Source of the DNA: Setaria digitata | Lineage: Eukaryota > Nematoda > Chromadorea > Rhabditida > Setariidae | DNA: 64,000 bases | Assembly: GCA_003640385.1 (NCBI GenBank) | Contig: RCAB01000001.1 | Location: forward strand, 930,001 to 994,000 | Direction: 5' to 3' | Shown here: in pieces, positions 47,401 to 60,800 of the stretch | Numbering within the stretch: the first letter of the stretch is position 1 | Layout: each line of letters opens with the position of its first letter | Position numbers and translations under genes: made by a program | Notes under the pieces: model-generated | What the model was told of the DNA's origin: nothing | Seen by the model: the letters and a program-made list of their open reading frames with translations, nothing else | Databases searched by the model: none

Positions 47401-49156
47401 TTTCTTTCCAGTGTGATACTTTGCGAAATGGAATATTTAAATAAATATTAAGTTGGAGCTTTTCTCTTTCCTGTATTAAAAAAATAGTGTCTCATCCTCC
47501 TTCTTGGCTGTTAAGGTGTTGTTGATTACGATTCCTGGGCCAAAGGAGGAGAGGCGTACATGAACACAAATCCTTTCAGTGTCCCGGAATTGGCTTTCTT
47601 TGGATTTCATTAAGCGAATTAATTTCCCCTTGATTCCTCTCTTTCGCTCTGTTTTTCCTTCTCCCAAGAGATGCTTCCTTGAAGAAGATCAAAAACTTCT
47701 ATTATGTGATGGATTACAAGGGAACAGCTACGAAGTCTTCATCGTGATGAATTTGGCTTCTGAAGTATTAATACAGTAATAGGCTATTAATTCTTTTCAG
47801 ACTTAATTTCTAATTCCAAATGGCTTACTCCACGATTCCATACTGACATTGAAATCGTACACTGCGGGAGGTTGTGTGATGCAAAATACACCAGAATTGG
47901 GTTGGGGAATGGAAGACTTCATTAAAAATCTATGTCACTCCAGTGAATGATACTGTCGTCAGTTGAAATAACTGATATTATTTCCTTGACTTTGTAATTT
48001 AGAAGGACACTGATAATTCTACTATAAATTCCTGAAAAGATTTTATGCCAGGAAAAGCTATTCGCATGTTGTGGCTTACTATGCTTGCACAGTCTTACGA
48101 GATTTGTACTCTGAGGCCTTATAATCCTACGCAATAAATTCGAAAATATCACTGCTACAAAGGAAGACTTGTTTGTAAAGTTATTGGAGGAACGGGATTG
48201 AGTCTTGGCCTTCCTAATGGAAGGACCCTTCTGGCTATTTTACTACATTCCATTTACTCTTCTTGTAAGCACATAAAATGCACACCAGGAAAAGCTGCTC
48301 AAAAAAAAAAACACGACAAGTATTCAGCATTCAAATCCGTTGCTTATTTAGTTTTAATTTGCCCAGGGCTCACTCCTCAATTCCCATCGCCTCTGACAGT
48401 ATATATCAGTAACCTTTTGAAAACTGTTGGGGAGGCTTTTAGAAAATTAAATTCTACGATTACTGCCAACAAATTCTGCTAACAATGAAATAAGTTTTCT
48501 GGCTGATTCCAAGCAAAATTTATCTCTAGGGATTTTACAACCGTGCTTTCAGTTAATCGTCCCAAACCGACAACTTCGAAATTTGCCACAAAATTATTAA
48601 GTTTAACCAAAGTCGTCATAATTACACACTTTTTCTGCTTTTTCATGCACTGTCTGTAATTTGGAATTGAAAAATTGTCATGAATCCATAAATCCATACC
48701 CCGGCAGATCGATGGGATGGGATTCAACGAAGAAGGGAATCATGATCACAAGAAGCTGAAGTACTACTGTGAAGCTACCAGGACGATGCTAGTAGATGGA
48801 GGAACTCTTAACAGAAGGAAGAAAGCGTTGATAAATAGGAGGATTCTGAGATACATCTTCCTAGAGTTGAGGAAGAGAGAGGATGATCTCATTTCCTCCG
48901 GCCCTTTCTTCAGATCATTTTATCTTTCAAACGCTGATATTGAATTCACGAAGACACGAAAAATAGATGAGTGGGTATGTTAGCTAAGTTGGGAAGAGAT
49001 CTGCAGATAATCTGTCTCGAGGCTGCTCGACATGAACCTATATGTTTCGTAACGGGTTGGAGGTTGTGAGGTTCGGCGCCTTCTGCATTAACGTTGGGGA
49101 GGTCAGGGAGCTCCCAGGTTATTTCTCTCTGGCGCTTTTCTCTTGCGAAGAATGAA
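44466..49156. other. long region without a confirmed gene
   Basis: Apart from the candidate flp-14 signal exon, open frames here (for example 48717-48983 on +, 46185-46436 on -) are short and resemble nothing. The part left of 47095 may be a flp-14 intron, the part right of 47200 the flp-14 promoter and the upstream region of parkin. A purine/pyrimidine-biased stretch lies at about 47380-47470. Confidence 0.4.
47095..47199 (-). CDS. candidate signal-peptide exon for flp-14
   Basis: An ATG-initiated hydrophobic segment (MKGFLYHFCSSTLITTLIF, then SKCVQHATGQSQ) ends at a CAG|GTACAG donor in phase 0, which matches the acceptor of the flp-14 spacer exon at 44465. The distance (2.6 kb) is long for this gene set, and no homology supports the join. 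Confidence 0.25.
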
Positions 49157-51451
49157 ATGCAGTTGCCGATCACAGTTTGGAGTCGAGAACCGTGGTATAG
49201 GAAGCGTCTCAGTCACTTGAAAGGTATTGTCATCGAAGTGGAGAGAGATGATACTGTCGCTGACGTCGCGAGCAAACTGTCCGCCAGGCTTGGAATACTC
49301 AATTCCAACTTTCTCTTCATTCTTTGTGGCAATAAACTAACCAGTGACACACCAATTAGCGCTCTCTTTCTTGGTCCACAAACGTGAGTTTTATTCATAC
49401 TCTCTAGATTTTTAGGAGAGCTTTCACATTACTTTCGTTTCTAGTAATAATTCTCATTTATTTCTAATACTTTTAGTTCGCTAACAGCAGTTATTACTGA
49501 GCGTTGCTCATCAGATGAAGATGGGAAGCAAGAAACTGAGTCGTCATCGTCAGCCACTAACAACAGACTTTCAGAAATCGCATCGTTTAAGGTTTTTTGT
49601 AAAAAGTGCAATTCGTTGAAAGATGGTAAATTACGGGTTTATTGTGCTGAGTGTTCATCCGGCTCCTTGATCCTCAATAGAGAGCCTAACGGTTGGAATG
49701 ATGTCCTTCAGATGTATGTTATTCCTTTTCTGTTTGTGGAATAATTATCGAAAATATTGCTATATTGTTTATCACAAACCCATATCATTCTTTAGTATAT
49801 AAGATTTATGCATTATTTTTCACTTTTTGGGAGTTCCCTACGTCACTAGCACACTAGCATCTTTGAAGGAAGATGGATTGTCACTGGTACAAGATTCTTT
49901 GAGGATCCTTCATTCATACATAGCAGAAGTGTAGTGTTTAGACGGAACAATGAATAAGACGGTCTGGTCTAAGCAGTATTTCGAAATTCTTTTTTTTATA
50001 GAAATGCCATTAAAGCTGATTGTAAGGACTGTGAAAGAGAAACGGCAGCACATTTCTGTTTCAAATGCATCGATTGTGGCCAGGTGTGTTATTGAGTCTC
50101 TTCCATCTAATGGTGTTCAGTTGTTCAATGAACACGTTTATTTGCTATGGACATCTGTTTGTTAATCTTTTTAATGATTGCATATATCGTCGATTTTAGG
50201 TGGCAGTTCCGCTAACACATGTTCGCAATTTTCGTAGCGCAGACACTTGTTCGATATGCTATGATTCCCGGATGAAAGTGAGTTTCACATTTTCATTGAA
50301 GTTATGCCTTTTTTTGAGGAAAAAGATGGTGACAGGAAAATCATTCCTTTATTTGAAACTATTTCGCGTTTGAAATTGTTTGTACTTTATTACTGTATGA
50401 AGAATTTTTGGGAATTACTATTCCAATTTGGAAAGAGGTGACTGAAATCATAAGTAAATCGCGAATCTATTTGGTTTGTACCTGGAGGTTGTGGTGCAGT
50501 TAAATTGTAATCATCACACATGTCTGGAATGTTTCTCAACTTATATCAAAACAGCTTTTACTGAACATCAGTTCGCATTTTTCCCACCAAATGGTTACAC
50601 CGTCAGTTGTCCAGTATACGGTTGTCGTGGTTAGCAGTTTTTTTTTTTAAACTATTTCCTACATAATTTCTGAATATTCTCGAGATTGATGGATATAAAT
50701 CGTTCATTTTTTCATACATCACTTTTTATGATTTAAAACTGACTTTTACATTCCAGTATATTATCAAGATTATATAGTACTTTTTTAAATACTTGTTACG
50801 ATAATTCAAAATACTGGTAGAAAGTCTTTTTACTAAGGAAATTAACAATATTTAAAATAATGGTATTATCTAGTTCTGCTTTTATAGGCTGTGTCGTCGA
50901 CACACATTGTTTCTATCTGTTGGGCAAAGCAAATTATGACGAATATCAACGACAAGCAGCAGAACGTTTCGTTACTCTGGAAGAAGAAGGAGTGTTTTGC
51001 CCAAAAGCAAACTGTGGTGCTTGTTTTCTCTGGGAATTTGATCCGTCATACCCTAAGGTATGTCAATACGTATTGTTTATTAGTATATTGGTTGCAGGTA
51101 TGCTGGAAGATAATGTGTGGTACATATCTTTTCTGCTTTTTCAGAGGTTGCACTTTTTGCAAGTTAAGGTTTTTATGAAGGCAGGAAAATACTTTCTTTT
51201 AGATAACTTGCCCGGAATGTCACTTCTCTTTTTGTGGCTTGTGTCGACAGATGGAATGCGCTTGTTTGGAAGCAGATGCAACTAAGAATACCATCGAACG
51301 TACATGTCGTAGATGTCCTTGCTGCGGTACTCCAACGGAGCGAAACGGTGGTTGCGCTCACATGCACTGCATACAATGTGGTGAGCACTGGTGCTTTTTG
51401 TGCGTTAGGTCGTGGAAGGAAGATTGTCAATGGGATCATTGGTTCGACTGA
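49157..51451 (+). CDS. pdr-1: parkin-type RBR E3 ubiquitin ligase
   Basis: Exons 49157-49383, 49477-49713, 50002-50083, 50200-50277, 50488-50629, 50888-51057, 51203-51451 give 394 aa (C. elegans PDR-1 is about 386). Order: N-terminal ubiquitin-like domain (ITVWSREPWY ... FLFILCGNKL); Ser-rich linker; RING0 zinc site (FCKKCNSLKDGKLRVYCAEC); RING1 (TCSICYDSRM ... LNCNHHTCLECF); in-between RING (FCPKANCGACFLWEF ... CPECHFSFCGLC); RING2 (CRRCPCCGTPTERNGGCAHM) and the parkin-specific end CQWDHWFD. The catalytic thioester Cys is that of NGGC, about residue 363. Parkin marks damaged mitochondria downstream of PINK1. The chosen ATG starts right at the ubiquitin-like domain; an in-frame ATG at 49094 would add 21 residues. 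Confidence 0.94.
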
Positions 51452-51934
51452 TGTGTTTTGACTCGCCCTCAGGCATAACAGTCATTAAAAATTCCTCTAG
51501 TACAATGAAATGCTTAATGAAATAGTACTTTTATGCGATTCGAAGTCTGAAATTAGTTCATGAACTTCATGCTGTTGAAGATGCCACTTTTTTTTCGCTC
51601 AAAATTTGATTTGGTATGTTTAGAAGGTATATTGCAAATAGTTTGGATTGGAAGTGCATAATTAAATGCTCAACCTTCCATTCTTTTTTCTGTGTAAATA
51701 GTCACATTTAAAAAAAAAAAAAAAACTCTTTGTACATCCTTCCCTCTGATACCGAGAACGATTCAATTCATTTGACACCTCTGATTTGTAGTTTTTCTGA
51801 TGATGTCGCACTATTAGAGGACTAATTAGAGAGTAGGTCCATGATGCTATTTCTCAAAAATACATCAAATCTAACTCTGGACACCAAGTGCTTCGAAATG
51901 ATTTATTTCCATAGTTTTAACAAAAGCACAACTG
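51452..51934. other. convergent 3' region between parkin and Pescadillo
   Basis: 484 bp of AT-rich 3' UTR sequence for both genes, with a 17-base A-run near 51711-51726. No other feature seen. Confidence 0.55.
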
Positions 51935-54900
51935 TCATTTCGTTGTTTCAAGTAATTTCAGCCGCTTCTCATTCAACATTTTCTCATCGTGAACTCGACG
52001 CCTGATTCCGCGTTTAATTTTGGAATAAACTCGTTTGCGTTTCTTCGGTATAAGCATCTCACGAAGCTTCAATTCATGCCCCTCAAAATGGATATGATTA
52101 GTCCTAGCAGGAACTTAATATACTTGCATGTATTACAGATAACTCATGTAAAAAGAGTGGACCACTGATGCTAAAAATGCAGCTTCCAGATATTGGATCC
52201 TTCTTTTCTTTTTGGGAAAGAAAAAACTAGTTCGATCGTTATCAATGAGGTGATATTCATCCTTACCGCTTCATTTAATTTTTTTTGCAAGTTCTCTTTG
52301 TGCATTTGGCCTTTGTTTACATCCATATTTGACACTTCCTTTTCTTTCCGAATCCTTTTCTTTTCCTGTATTTCACTTTCTCCTTCAATTTCCGCCTTGC
52401 CAGTAGTGACTGATGATGCTACAATTAGATTAAGATTAAACAGTAATGTTACGTGACCCTTTACAAAAAATAAATAAATAAATAAAACTGGAAAGAAGTC
52501 AAAGATGAGCATACTACCTCAAAAAAGTTTATTTTGAAATTCTGTCTCATAATTTCACAGTGAAAAAACCTTTGCTCAAGAGCTTGAGTTGTTTGATTTG
52601 TTCTTCGTAAGTATTATAGTCGCTCGAGAAAGGTGACAAATGGGGTGGCAATACCGCACCGGGAAGATAGCTCTTCAGTGGAAGACGAATTCGTCTGTTA
52701 AAACTATCGAAAACCCACTGTGGTTGTATGTAGCATCTGTAAACTTTGATATGACAAAAAAAAGCCAGCACAGCCCGTTGCCTCTTGATGATGTGATTTA
52801 TATGCTGAATGAGGAAACGCTAAACTGAAAACGACGAAAGAAAATGACGCAGAAGATGAATATGGTAGAAACTGAAATACCTATTGATATTTCTGTGACT
52901 GTCAAGCAGGGGCCTATCGATCACTTGGTGTGTAATCTGAGCATCGTTTTCATGATATTGTGCAACTGGACAATTTTCCCAGGAAACCAAACCACCACAA
53001 CTTCTAAAAATGTAAAGTGCACAACTTCGATAAGACAAATAATTAGATCGGTAATCTATATATGATCAAAAGAATGAATACAAAGCATTTGGGAAGAGCA
53101 AGGAACTAACCTTATAATAATCGCAAGAACATCCTTTGGAACTTCACGATTTAACCAGAAACGGCAATTCGCAAACAACTGTTTCCTCTTTGCGACATCA
53201 CATAGCTTCGCACTGAGCTCACTATTACTGATTGAGTCATCGATATTGACATCAATTTGTTCCTCATAGGAGTCAGATCTCGATAACGGACAAGCAAGAC
53301 TGTATACTCTTCCTTCTTCAGTAGCGTCACCATCTTCCGGCTGAAATGTTTAAACTTTTATGATAATCTGGAAACAAAGTTTTTGAAAAGCTCCACAGTG
53401 ACTGCACTTCTTTCTAGAAGGTAAATATTAGAAAAGATGATGATCGAGAACTTCCCGAGCATAAAAACCACCTTCTCTGACTTAAAGGCAAGTTTAGGAG
53501 GATAAAAAAGTCCAATCGACTGGTAAAGTCGGAAATTGACGAATTCGAGCATTGCAACATAAAATTCGGCGAATGTTGCCATAACGGAGAAATCAACTTC
53601 ACTTATATGTCCCACGCCTCTATCATGACCCACAATCCATGTTACTCTTTCCCCCATCACTTCCGCTTCATAATAGATCCCTTTAATCGAAACAAAAACC
53701 TGAAACAGACCCCATATGATTTTTCAGTCATTTGCCTTATCAGATATTGACAGTATAAGAATGAAAATATCCTTGGATCCTATTAAGTTGTGAAATGGTA
53801 ACTGAGAAAACTAAATGGTATCAGTCCTTGGAAAATATCCTTGCTATCTCCTGAGGAATGATTAAACCAAGTGAGAAGCATGAAAGCTAGTAATTCAGCA
53901 AAATGCTAAGCTGTATAAATGAATAGGTGTAAAACTGCTCTGTAAAACAGCTTAGCTTATTAAGTGAGTTCGATTCAATAATATAATGATTGAATTCTGC
54001 TGTTAGCCTCCGGGATGAAGCCACCAAAGCAGTAGTAATAATTTTGGTGTGAGGCAAAACTGCAAAAGCAAATAGCAAACACAAAGCATCATCTAAATCC
54101 CGTAGTGCTGACTCGAATGTCGGATATCTGAAAATGGATAGAAATTCCCGCACAGAAGTACAAGTAATATGTGGACGGCTTTCAAAATTACAACAGACTC
54201 TGTAGCCTGCCAAAATAAAACACCTTTCTTTCACAATATGATCCAATTGATATTCAGGGCGTCTTTCGTACAACTTCTTAATGCGATCTTTGTCTCGTTT
54301 CGCTTTTGCTGTAGTCAGCTTCTTCAAGAATATCTGGAAATGCAAAAGAATAATTCAGAATCCTTGTCAAACTTCAGAAATATTGATACGGTTCCGCTTA
54401 AAGTAGTTATGTTTTAGGTTGACTTTCATCCTATTCAAAAATTCGATTAGTACATATTGAACATTGAACGGCAAACGGTGCTGTCACTATCGGGCCATTT
54501 CGATTAATCAGTCTGCTAATCCGATTCAAGAGATATATAGAAATAATTCACCTTATATTCTCGGAATTTTTTAATAATAGGCTCAGAAGCCAAAAAGTTA
54601 ATGTCTTTAGCATAATAGTACACTCGATTTTCTGTTGATCCCTTGTTAACTTTTTTTTTATGCAAGGGTTCATGAGGATAAATCCCCTTTAGAATGCAGA
54701 GACGACGGAAATCCTTCAAAGGTAGTTGCAGTTTTTTCAGCGCTCGCCCTCGAGTAATGTAATTCGTAGCAGCTCCGGATTCATACTGAAAGAGGTAGAA
54801 TTACTACTGAACATGACTTTTCTGCCTATTCATCGTCTTGGATCATGCATCAGCTTCAACGAATAAACAACAGTAGACTTAGAATTCCAAGATCAAAGTG

Positions 54901-54976
54901 ATTCACGGTAAGAGAATTGTGAGACGCAATAAATAAAAGATGACTGGTAAGATGTTACCTTCTTTTTGATACGCAT
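51935..54976 (-). CDS. Pescadillo (PES1/NOP7) ribosome biogenesis factor
   Basis: Exons 54976-54959, 54785-54552, 54333-54224, 54127-53956, 53699-53472, 53340-53111, 53003-52881, 52736-52570, 52418-52267, 52081-51935 give 526 aa (human PES1 588). The N-terminal Pescadillo domain contains [50 protein letters not shown] and [20 protein letters not shown]. The BRCT domain runs through [32 protein letters not shown] and [20 protein letters not shown] to LPPHLSPF. A Lys/Glu-rich tail ends in a basic helix ([18 protein letters not shown]). It acts in the nucleolus with BOP1 and WDR12 in 60S maturation. The exon ending at 53956 is followed by CTAAGC where GTAAGC is expected; see findings. Exon 1 codes only six residues. 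Confidence 0.93.
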
Positions 54977-55605
54977 CGTTTAAGTTGCTTTGTAAGTTCC
55001 CTTGGTGATTTTTCCTGGATCCTGCAAATAAGTATTACAAAAACAGAAACTGGTACCCACATAATCTTTTTTATCGGTGATAAGTAAAAGAAAACAGTTT
55101 ACAATCAGAAAATCACTCCACCCCTTCCTTCACTTTATACTTGATACCCTCAAACCCCTAGGAGTACAATGAGCCTCTGATCCGAAAGTGTTGCAGGATG
55201 ACCTGTTTGGTTTGCTCAGTTGGAAAGGTGGAAAGGTTGGTTTGTAGGTTTACATCAATGGTTGTTTGTTGGCGATGTTGTTTGTGGTGATTTGTGGGGT
55301 AGCGTGTCCCGCCATTCATTCCGGTAACCACGCGGTCCCTCGATCCGTTACTGATAGACGGACAGCTAACCAAAATGACCTTTGCTGCACACTCTCCCTT
55401 TGCTTAATCACTGACTTTTAGCACGACTTGTAAGTGAAGATAATTGGTCGATTTTGGAGTTGGTTCGAACTAATTAATGATTCTTGTTCGTGCTGACTGG
55501 TTTTGCGTAGAAGACTATTCATATATATTTTGCTTTCTTCGATGACTAATTCTATTAGCCATAAGAAGCTAATTGTCTTGTTACAACAAAATTTCAGTGT
55601 AAGGG
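54977..55605. other. divergent promoter region, Pescadillo (-) and RPL9 (+)
   Basis: 629 bp between two divergent ribosome-related genes. An ATG-poor stretch with a CT-run at about 55119-55150; no specific site supported apart from the acceptor at 55596-55597. Confidence 0.45.
55596..55597 (+). promoter_or_regulatory. putative spliced-leader acceptor, RPL9
   Basis: AAAATTTCAG lies eight bases before the RPL9 ATG, and no upstream coding exon is needed. Confidence 0.5.
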
Positions 55606-56908
55606 ATGAAACTCATCGAGGCACACGATACGGTAAAATTCCCAGAGGGTGTTACATTCTCAGTCAACAAACGGGTGGTTACAGTAAAAGGCCCACGTGG
55701 CGTATTGAAGAGAGATTTCCGGCATTTGCATATGGAAATTGAGAAAATTAGCAAAGATGCATTGCGTGTGAGGAAATGGTTTGGAATACGGAAGGAAATT
55801 GCGGCTATTCGTACCGTATGCTCACATATTGAAAATATGATCAAAGGTGTTACTAAAGGATTCCGATACAAGATGCGTTCAGTACATGCTCACTTTCCCA
55901 TAAATATCTCTCTTCAGGAGAAGAATACTATTGTTGAGGTAAAGTGTGGACGATTTGCTTAATCTAATGATTTTTGCAAATCCTATCTCTTTGTCATTTT
56001 CGTTCTCATTTTTTGAGCAGTTAAGGACTGAAATGCCTTTTTATAACTGCTAAAAGAGAAAGAAAAGAAAGGAACAATAGATAGAGAACAAACAAACTAA
56101 TGTGTTTTTTATGGATGCTATATATCAAGATCTATCTGGATATTTGTGAATGAAACGCTTATTGCCATATTGTGCCGCATTCGACTTTTTCCAGATCCGA
56201 AATTTTTTGGGAGAGAAATATACAAGGCGTGTTCCATTGCCAGAAGGCGTTACGGCAACGATTTCGACCACCCAGAAGGAAGAATTGATTGTTGATGGCA
56301 ACGATTTGCAACTTGTTTCACAAGCGGGTTAGCAATTTTAAAGAAATTAGGTGTTTTCTACTTTGTATTCAATTCTCTAAACTACGAATGTAAGTCGGTA
56401 CAGTCTTGCAAATATTCGAGGTGTTGTTGATGAATCTGCTAAAGTACTTCCGGTAATTGATCCAAGGTGATGAGGAAATAACGGTTTGTTCTTCTAAAAA
56501 TTGTGTATAGCTACCACGATATATTGGATATCTGCTTAATTTCTGTCACTTTTTGAAATCTTTTTTTGCTTTGGTTACTTGCAAAGAAAATATAAGGGTT
56601 GATTTACTGTATCTTCACTGATTTGCATAATGAAAATCCAAGTCAAGCGACCTGTATCAAATCTATATTGAAGTTCAAGGTTAATTTCATACCAGATTAT
56701 TTTGAGAGGACTTGCTTATTTTTGTTTTTTTTTTTTTTTTCTTGTCTTCCTTAATCATTTGTTAGTGATGAACTACTTGCGTCTAATGACTAGCGGCTCA
56801 CTTTCAGCAGCACGTATTCAACAGTCAACTACAGTAAAGAATAAGGATATCCGTAAATTTTTGGATGGTATGTACGTCAGTGAGAAGACAACGATCGATA
56901 ATAATTAA
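55606..56908 (+). CDS. rpl-9: 60S ribosomal protein L9 (uL6)
   Basis: Exons 55606-55938, 56195-56327 and 56808-56908 give 188 aa (human RPL9 192). Family blocks: [70 protein letters not shown], and the C-terminal [19 protein letters not shown]. It is a structural protein of the large subunit near the GTPase-associated centre. It is transcribed away from Pescadillo, another 60S factor. Confidence 0.96.
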
Positions 56909-57849
56909 ACCATTCAGTTTTTTCTTTTTTCATTGTTTTGGATCAAGCTGTTATAAAATTCTTCTGTTTTCTCTCATAAACCAGATTTGTTAAATTTATA
57001 GAAGTGTAACGAGTTGTATGTATTGGTTGGTTAGTTTGATCTTGGGGAATTTTTCAAATGCCTAGAGAGCTGATTCGAGATTAAAAAAATAAATAAATAT
57101 GTCCCATATATTCGTGTAGGAATTAGATTTTGTATCAGAAATTCTGTGGTAAACGATTATAGTTCCTGACTTTACCTTGATGGTTGGTTGATAAGAATTA
57201 TACTCAGATGTATGGTGAGGTGTTTTTGATTATATTCGGCTTCAATTAGTGAAAAGAATTTTAGCGTTGAAAAGTAAAAGTCATTTTAGTAATTAAATAG
57301 CCGATGTCCTTAATTTCGATTTGAGTACCTGGCGAATTCAGTGTACGTGAGAATGCAGAGAAGTCTCTTCGAAAGTTTGGATGACGCAGTTGTGTTGTCG
57401 GACTCTTTTTCTTTTTGCATTCGAGCAAATCCTCGTCAGATCTGAATTTGTCAGATTTACTCTGAAACTAGTGGATGAAGTGCGCATTTGTTAAGGCCTG
57501 GTTTCATCGCAAATATGCCATGCTGAATTGGGTTCTGCTGATAGTAATATCGATGCAAAAGAACATCTCTGACGGTGATTATGGAATGTCTTTTTTTCAT
57601 AAAACTGGTAGGAAAGCTTTATTTTAAGCACTGGCAGTGGGTTCACAATATACAAGAGGAAACAAAAAACAAATTTCGGTTTTTACTCCAAATGTAATAG
57701 CTTTTAAGCATGCAGCATGATGAAATGGCAGTTACTGTTTATGGGAGAAAATGGATACAATCAGATATGAAAAGCAAGACAGAGACACCTTTTACACTGT
57801 ATTAGTTCGTAGGTTTCTGAAGGTGTCTTCTGAGTCATTGTTTTGAATT
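56909..57849. other. convergent 3' region between RPL9 and collagen IV gene
   Basis: Nothing recognisable in about 940 bp apart from presumed 3' UTR sequence. Confidence 0.5.
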
Positions 57850-60800
57850 TTCTGAAATAAAAAATTACTGTAGAATTCGCCTTTCGCAAAGCATGACTTA
57901 GCGTTTTCGATGTTCCACATAATGCCACCTATCGCTGTTAAGTAAGATGAGTAGTTAAGAAGAGTTGTGGTTTTACTATTTTAATCGGATATAAATCTCG
58001 AGAGTTAAATAGCAGAAAGGACGAGGAAGAGCGGATCTGAGGGAAGCTTCATTTGAGTTATATACGCACAATGATTTCTAGATAGGTCAACCTTAACAAA
58101 CACTGCTATGACAGTGTTTTAGCGCTAGAAGGCACATTACACTGAACAACCACCGGACAGTAATCCTGGGAAAGTTTTTTGCTGTAATAAATGCAACGGT
58201 GCCAGGAAGTCCAAGTTTCGAATATGTAACAGTAATATGAATTATGAAAATCTTACATTTGTTCTTGAGACATACTTGGCATCTGCCTACGCGGTCTTTC
58301 AAACCACCCGCTTTGAGGGTCTGTGACATCGGTTTTCGCCACTGCTTATTCTGAAAAACAGATGAAGAGCCGAATGTCGTATGTCGAAGTTCTATATGGA
58401 TGCTCACACTCAAGACTTGCCTTATCAATGATGGCTAGCCAAAAGCCGTGATTGGTTGCATAATGATTACACGTTCCTCGGCCGTGACATTCAATAAACG
58501 GTACTGCTCGAAACTCTTCCAAGCAACTTCCTGGTGACTCCAGATTCTGTCCAGTTCCTTCTGCACCAGCGGCTGTGTGCTGCAAGCATGACATACTTGT
58601 TCAAAGGACGAAACCAAAGATGTCCAATATAAAGATATAAGCATACCATGACAAATGAATACCCAGAATACAACGGTGACCATCCTTGCGGACATTGTGG
58701 CACATAGGAGTCTTGTGAATGTACCGCCAGGATTTGTGTTGGTACTTCGCAAACCGCACAACGCGAAATATATGGCCTTATAGCTGTGCCGGATACCTGC
58801 AGAAGAGAACAGGTATCTGTTTTATCCCAGGTGAATAGGTAGAAAGGGAACGGAAAAAGTTTTTAAACTGACCGGATTCATCATTTGTGTCATTGGTTCT
58901 GCAGTGGAAAGCCAGAAGGAGTAATCATTTCTGCTTGAAACATGACAGACACTATTCAAATTACAGAACATGAACGGCATAGGGCTGAATTTCGACAAAC
59001 ACGATCCCGGCTGACCTGAAACTATTAACAGTTAATTCCTTTCCAGCAATGTGATGCTTAATAACACAATGCAGAAAGTATTTGACACTTTCAGAAGGCA
59101 TCTAGATGGTTAAAGAAGTACCATCATCCATCTTGTAAGGATGATGAAATATTTTTGCTGCCAGAGAAACTCCCTGTTATACGTTAAACTTCTCTACCAC
59201 TTACCAAGGTCTTGGCCACTAGCACGTCCGTTACCTTGTACGTATAGTAACGAATAACCACTCCATAACATTTGAGATCCAGCTGGGCATTGCGGTATTT
59301 CAGTTGTTTGTGAATGCCTTGCAAAAGTGAAACCACGTGATGGTGCCCAACCACCTGGTGGACCTGGAAGCCCGTGTGGTCCTGGTGGTCCTGACTGTCC
59401 CACACGTCCTGCTGAACCTGGGAATCCACTAGATCCCATTTCACCCTTAATACCTGGTATACCAGGAATTCCAGGATTGCCGGGTGGGCCAGGTAGCCCT
59501 GGAAACCCCGCTGGCCCTGGTGGTCCCCGCATGCCTGCAAATAAGTTTAAATAAATTCAGATTACTTTTAGATTTTGATCAGTTAGAATAAAATTCATAA
59601 ACATGTTTAGCAAATAATCTTGGCGTATAATGTTACCTGGACTACCAACTTCCCCCGGATAACCTTTCTGTCCGGGCAATCCTGGATTCCCTCTCTCACC
59701 CTTAGGCGAGTGCAAGTACTGATTATAAACTGCTGGTCTACCAGGAGGACCAGGTCTTCCTGTTAGACCCACCGGTCCAGGTAAACCCGGTATGCCTGGC
59801 AATCCATCGTCACCATTTTCTCCTGTAAAAAAATTTTACCTAGAAATTTGACCCATTTATCAGGTACAGAAACCAATAGAGTTGCATGAAATGCCGGTAT
59901 AAGGCAATCTTGACCTAGGTAGTCAACTTAAAAAAAAACTAGTGAACACGAAAGTGAATACCTTTTTGTCCTGGAATTCCGGGTAGTCCCGGTAGTCCTT
60001 CACTACCAAGATAGCCCGGGACACCTGGCACACCGGGTACGCCTCGTTCGCCTAAATATCCAGGAACTCCGTCTTTTCCTGGAACCCCTGGCAAGCCAGT
60101 GAAACCTCTTTCACCCTTTCTTCCTGGATAGCCATCGTTTCCGGCTGGACCAGGTAATCCAGGTTCACCATCACGACCTGCAACATATTCCATAAAACAT
60201 TTGTGTGAGGAAAAAAAAAAACGAAAAAAAAAACAAAAACGCAGCACGATGCTCATAATAAAGGAATTTACTTTACAAGAAAAAAAATCAAAATTACCTC
60301 TTTTTCCCGGGATTCCCGGGATACCCTTTTCACCACGATAACCCGGTAAACCATCAACACCACGCATACCAGGTGTACCGGGCATACCCGCTCTGGCATC
60401 TTCACCACGTTCACCTTTTAAACCTGGCAAACCAGGCTTGCCGTTAATCCCAGGATAACCCGCGTCACCAGGTGGACCTTGAATGGCTGTAAAAAAAAAG
60501 TTCTTTTTTTTTAACCTTAAAAAGTAACTGATATATTTTCTGAAGACGACAATCGATGTTCGAGAGAATTTTTTATTACAATTTTTACGAAGCTTACCAA
60601 ATCCAGGTGTTCCTGGCACACCAGGAAGACCATCATTACCTCGAGCACCAGCAAGTCCTGGAAGACCATCTATACCAGATAACCCTGGAGCACCAGTATC
60701 ACCACGTAAACCTTTTATTCCAGGTATCCCTGGCAAACCTATGCTGCCTGCATCACCTGGAGCACCTGGTAACCCAGGTAACCCTACTTCTCCCTGAAAT

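Noticed and set aside
48717..48983. 88-codon charged open frame upstream of parkin
   Set aside because: No recognisable family, no clear splice sites, and it ends before the parkin start in a different frame; cannot be distinguished from chance.
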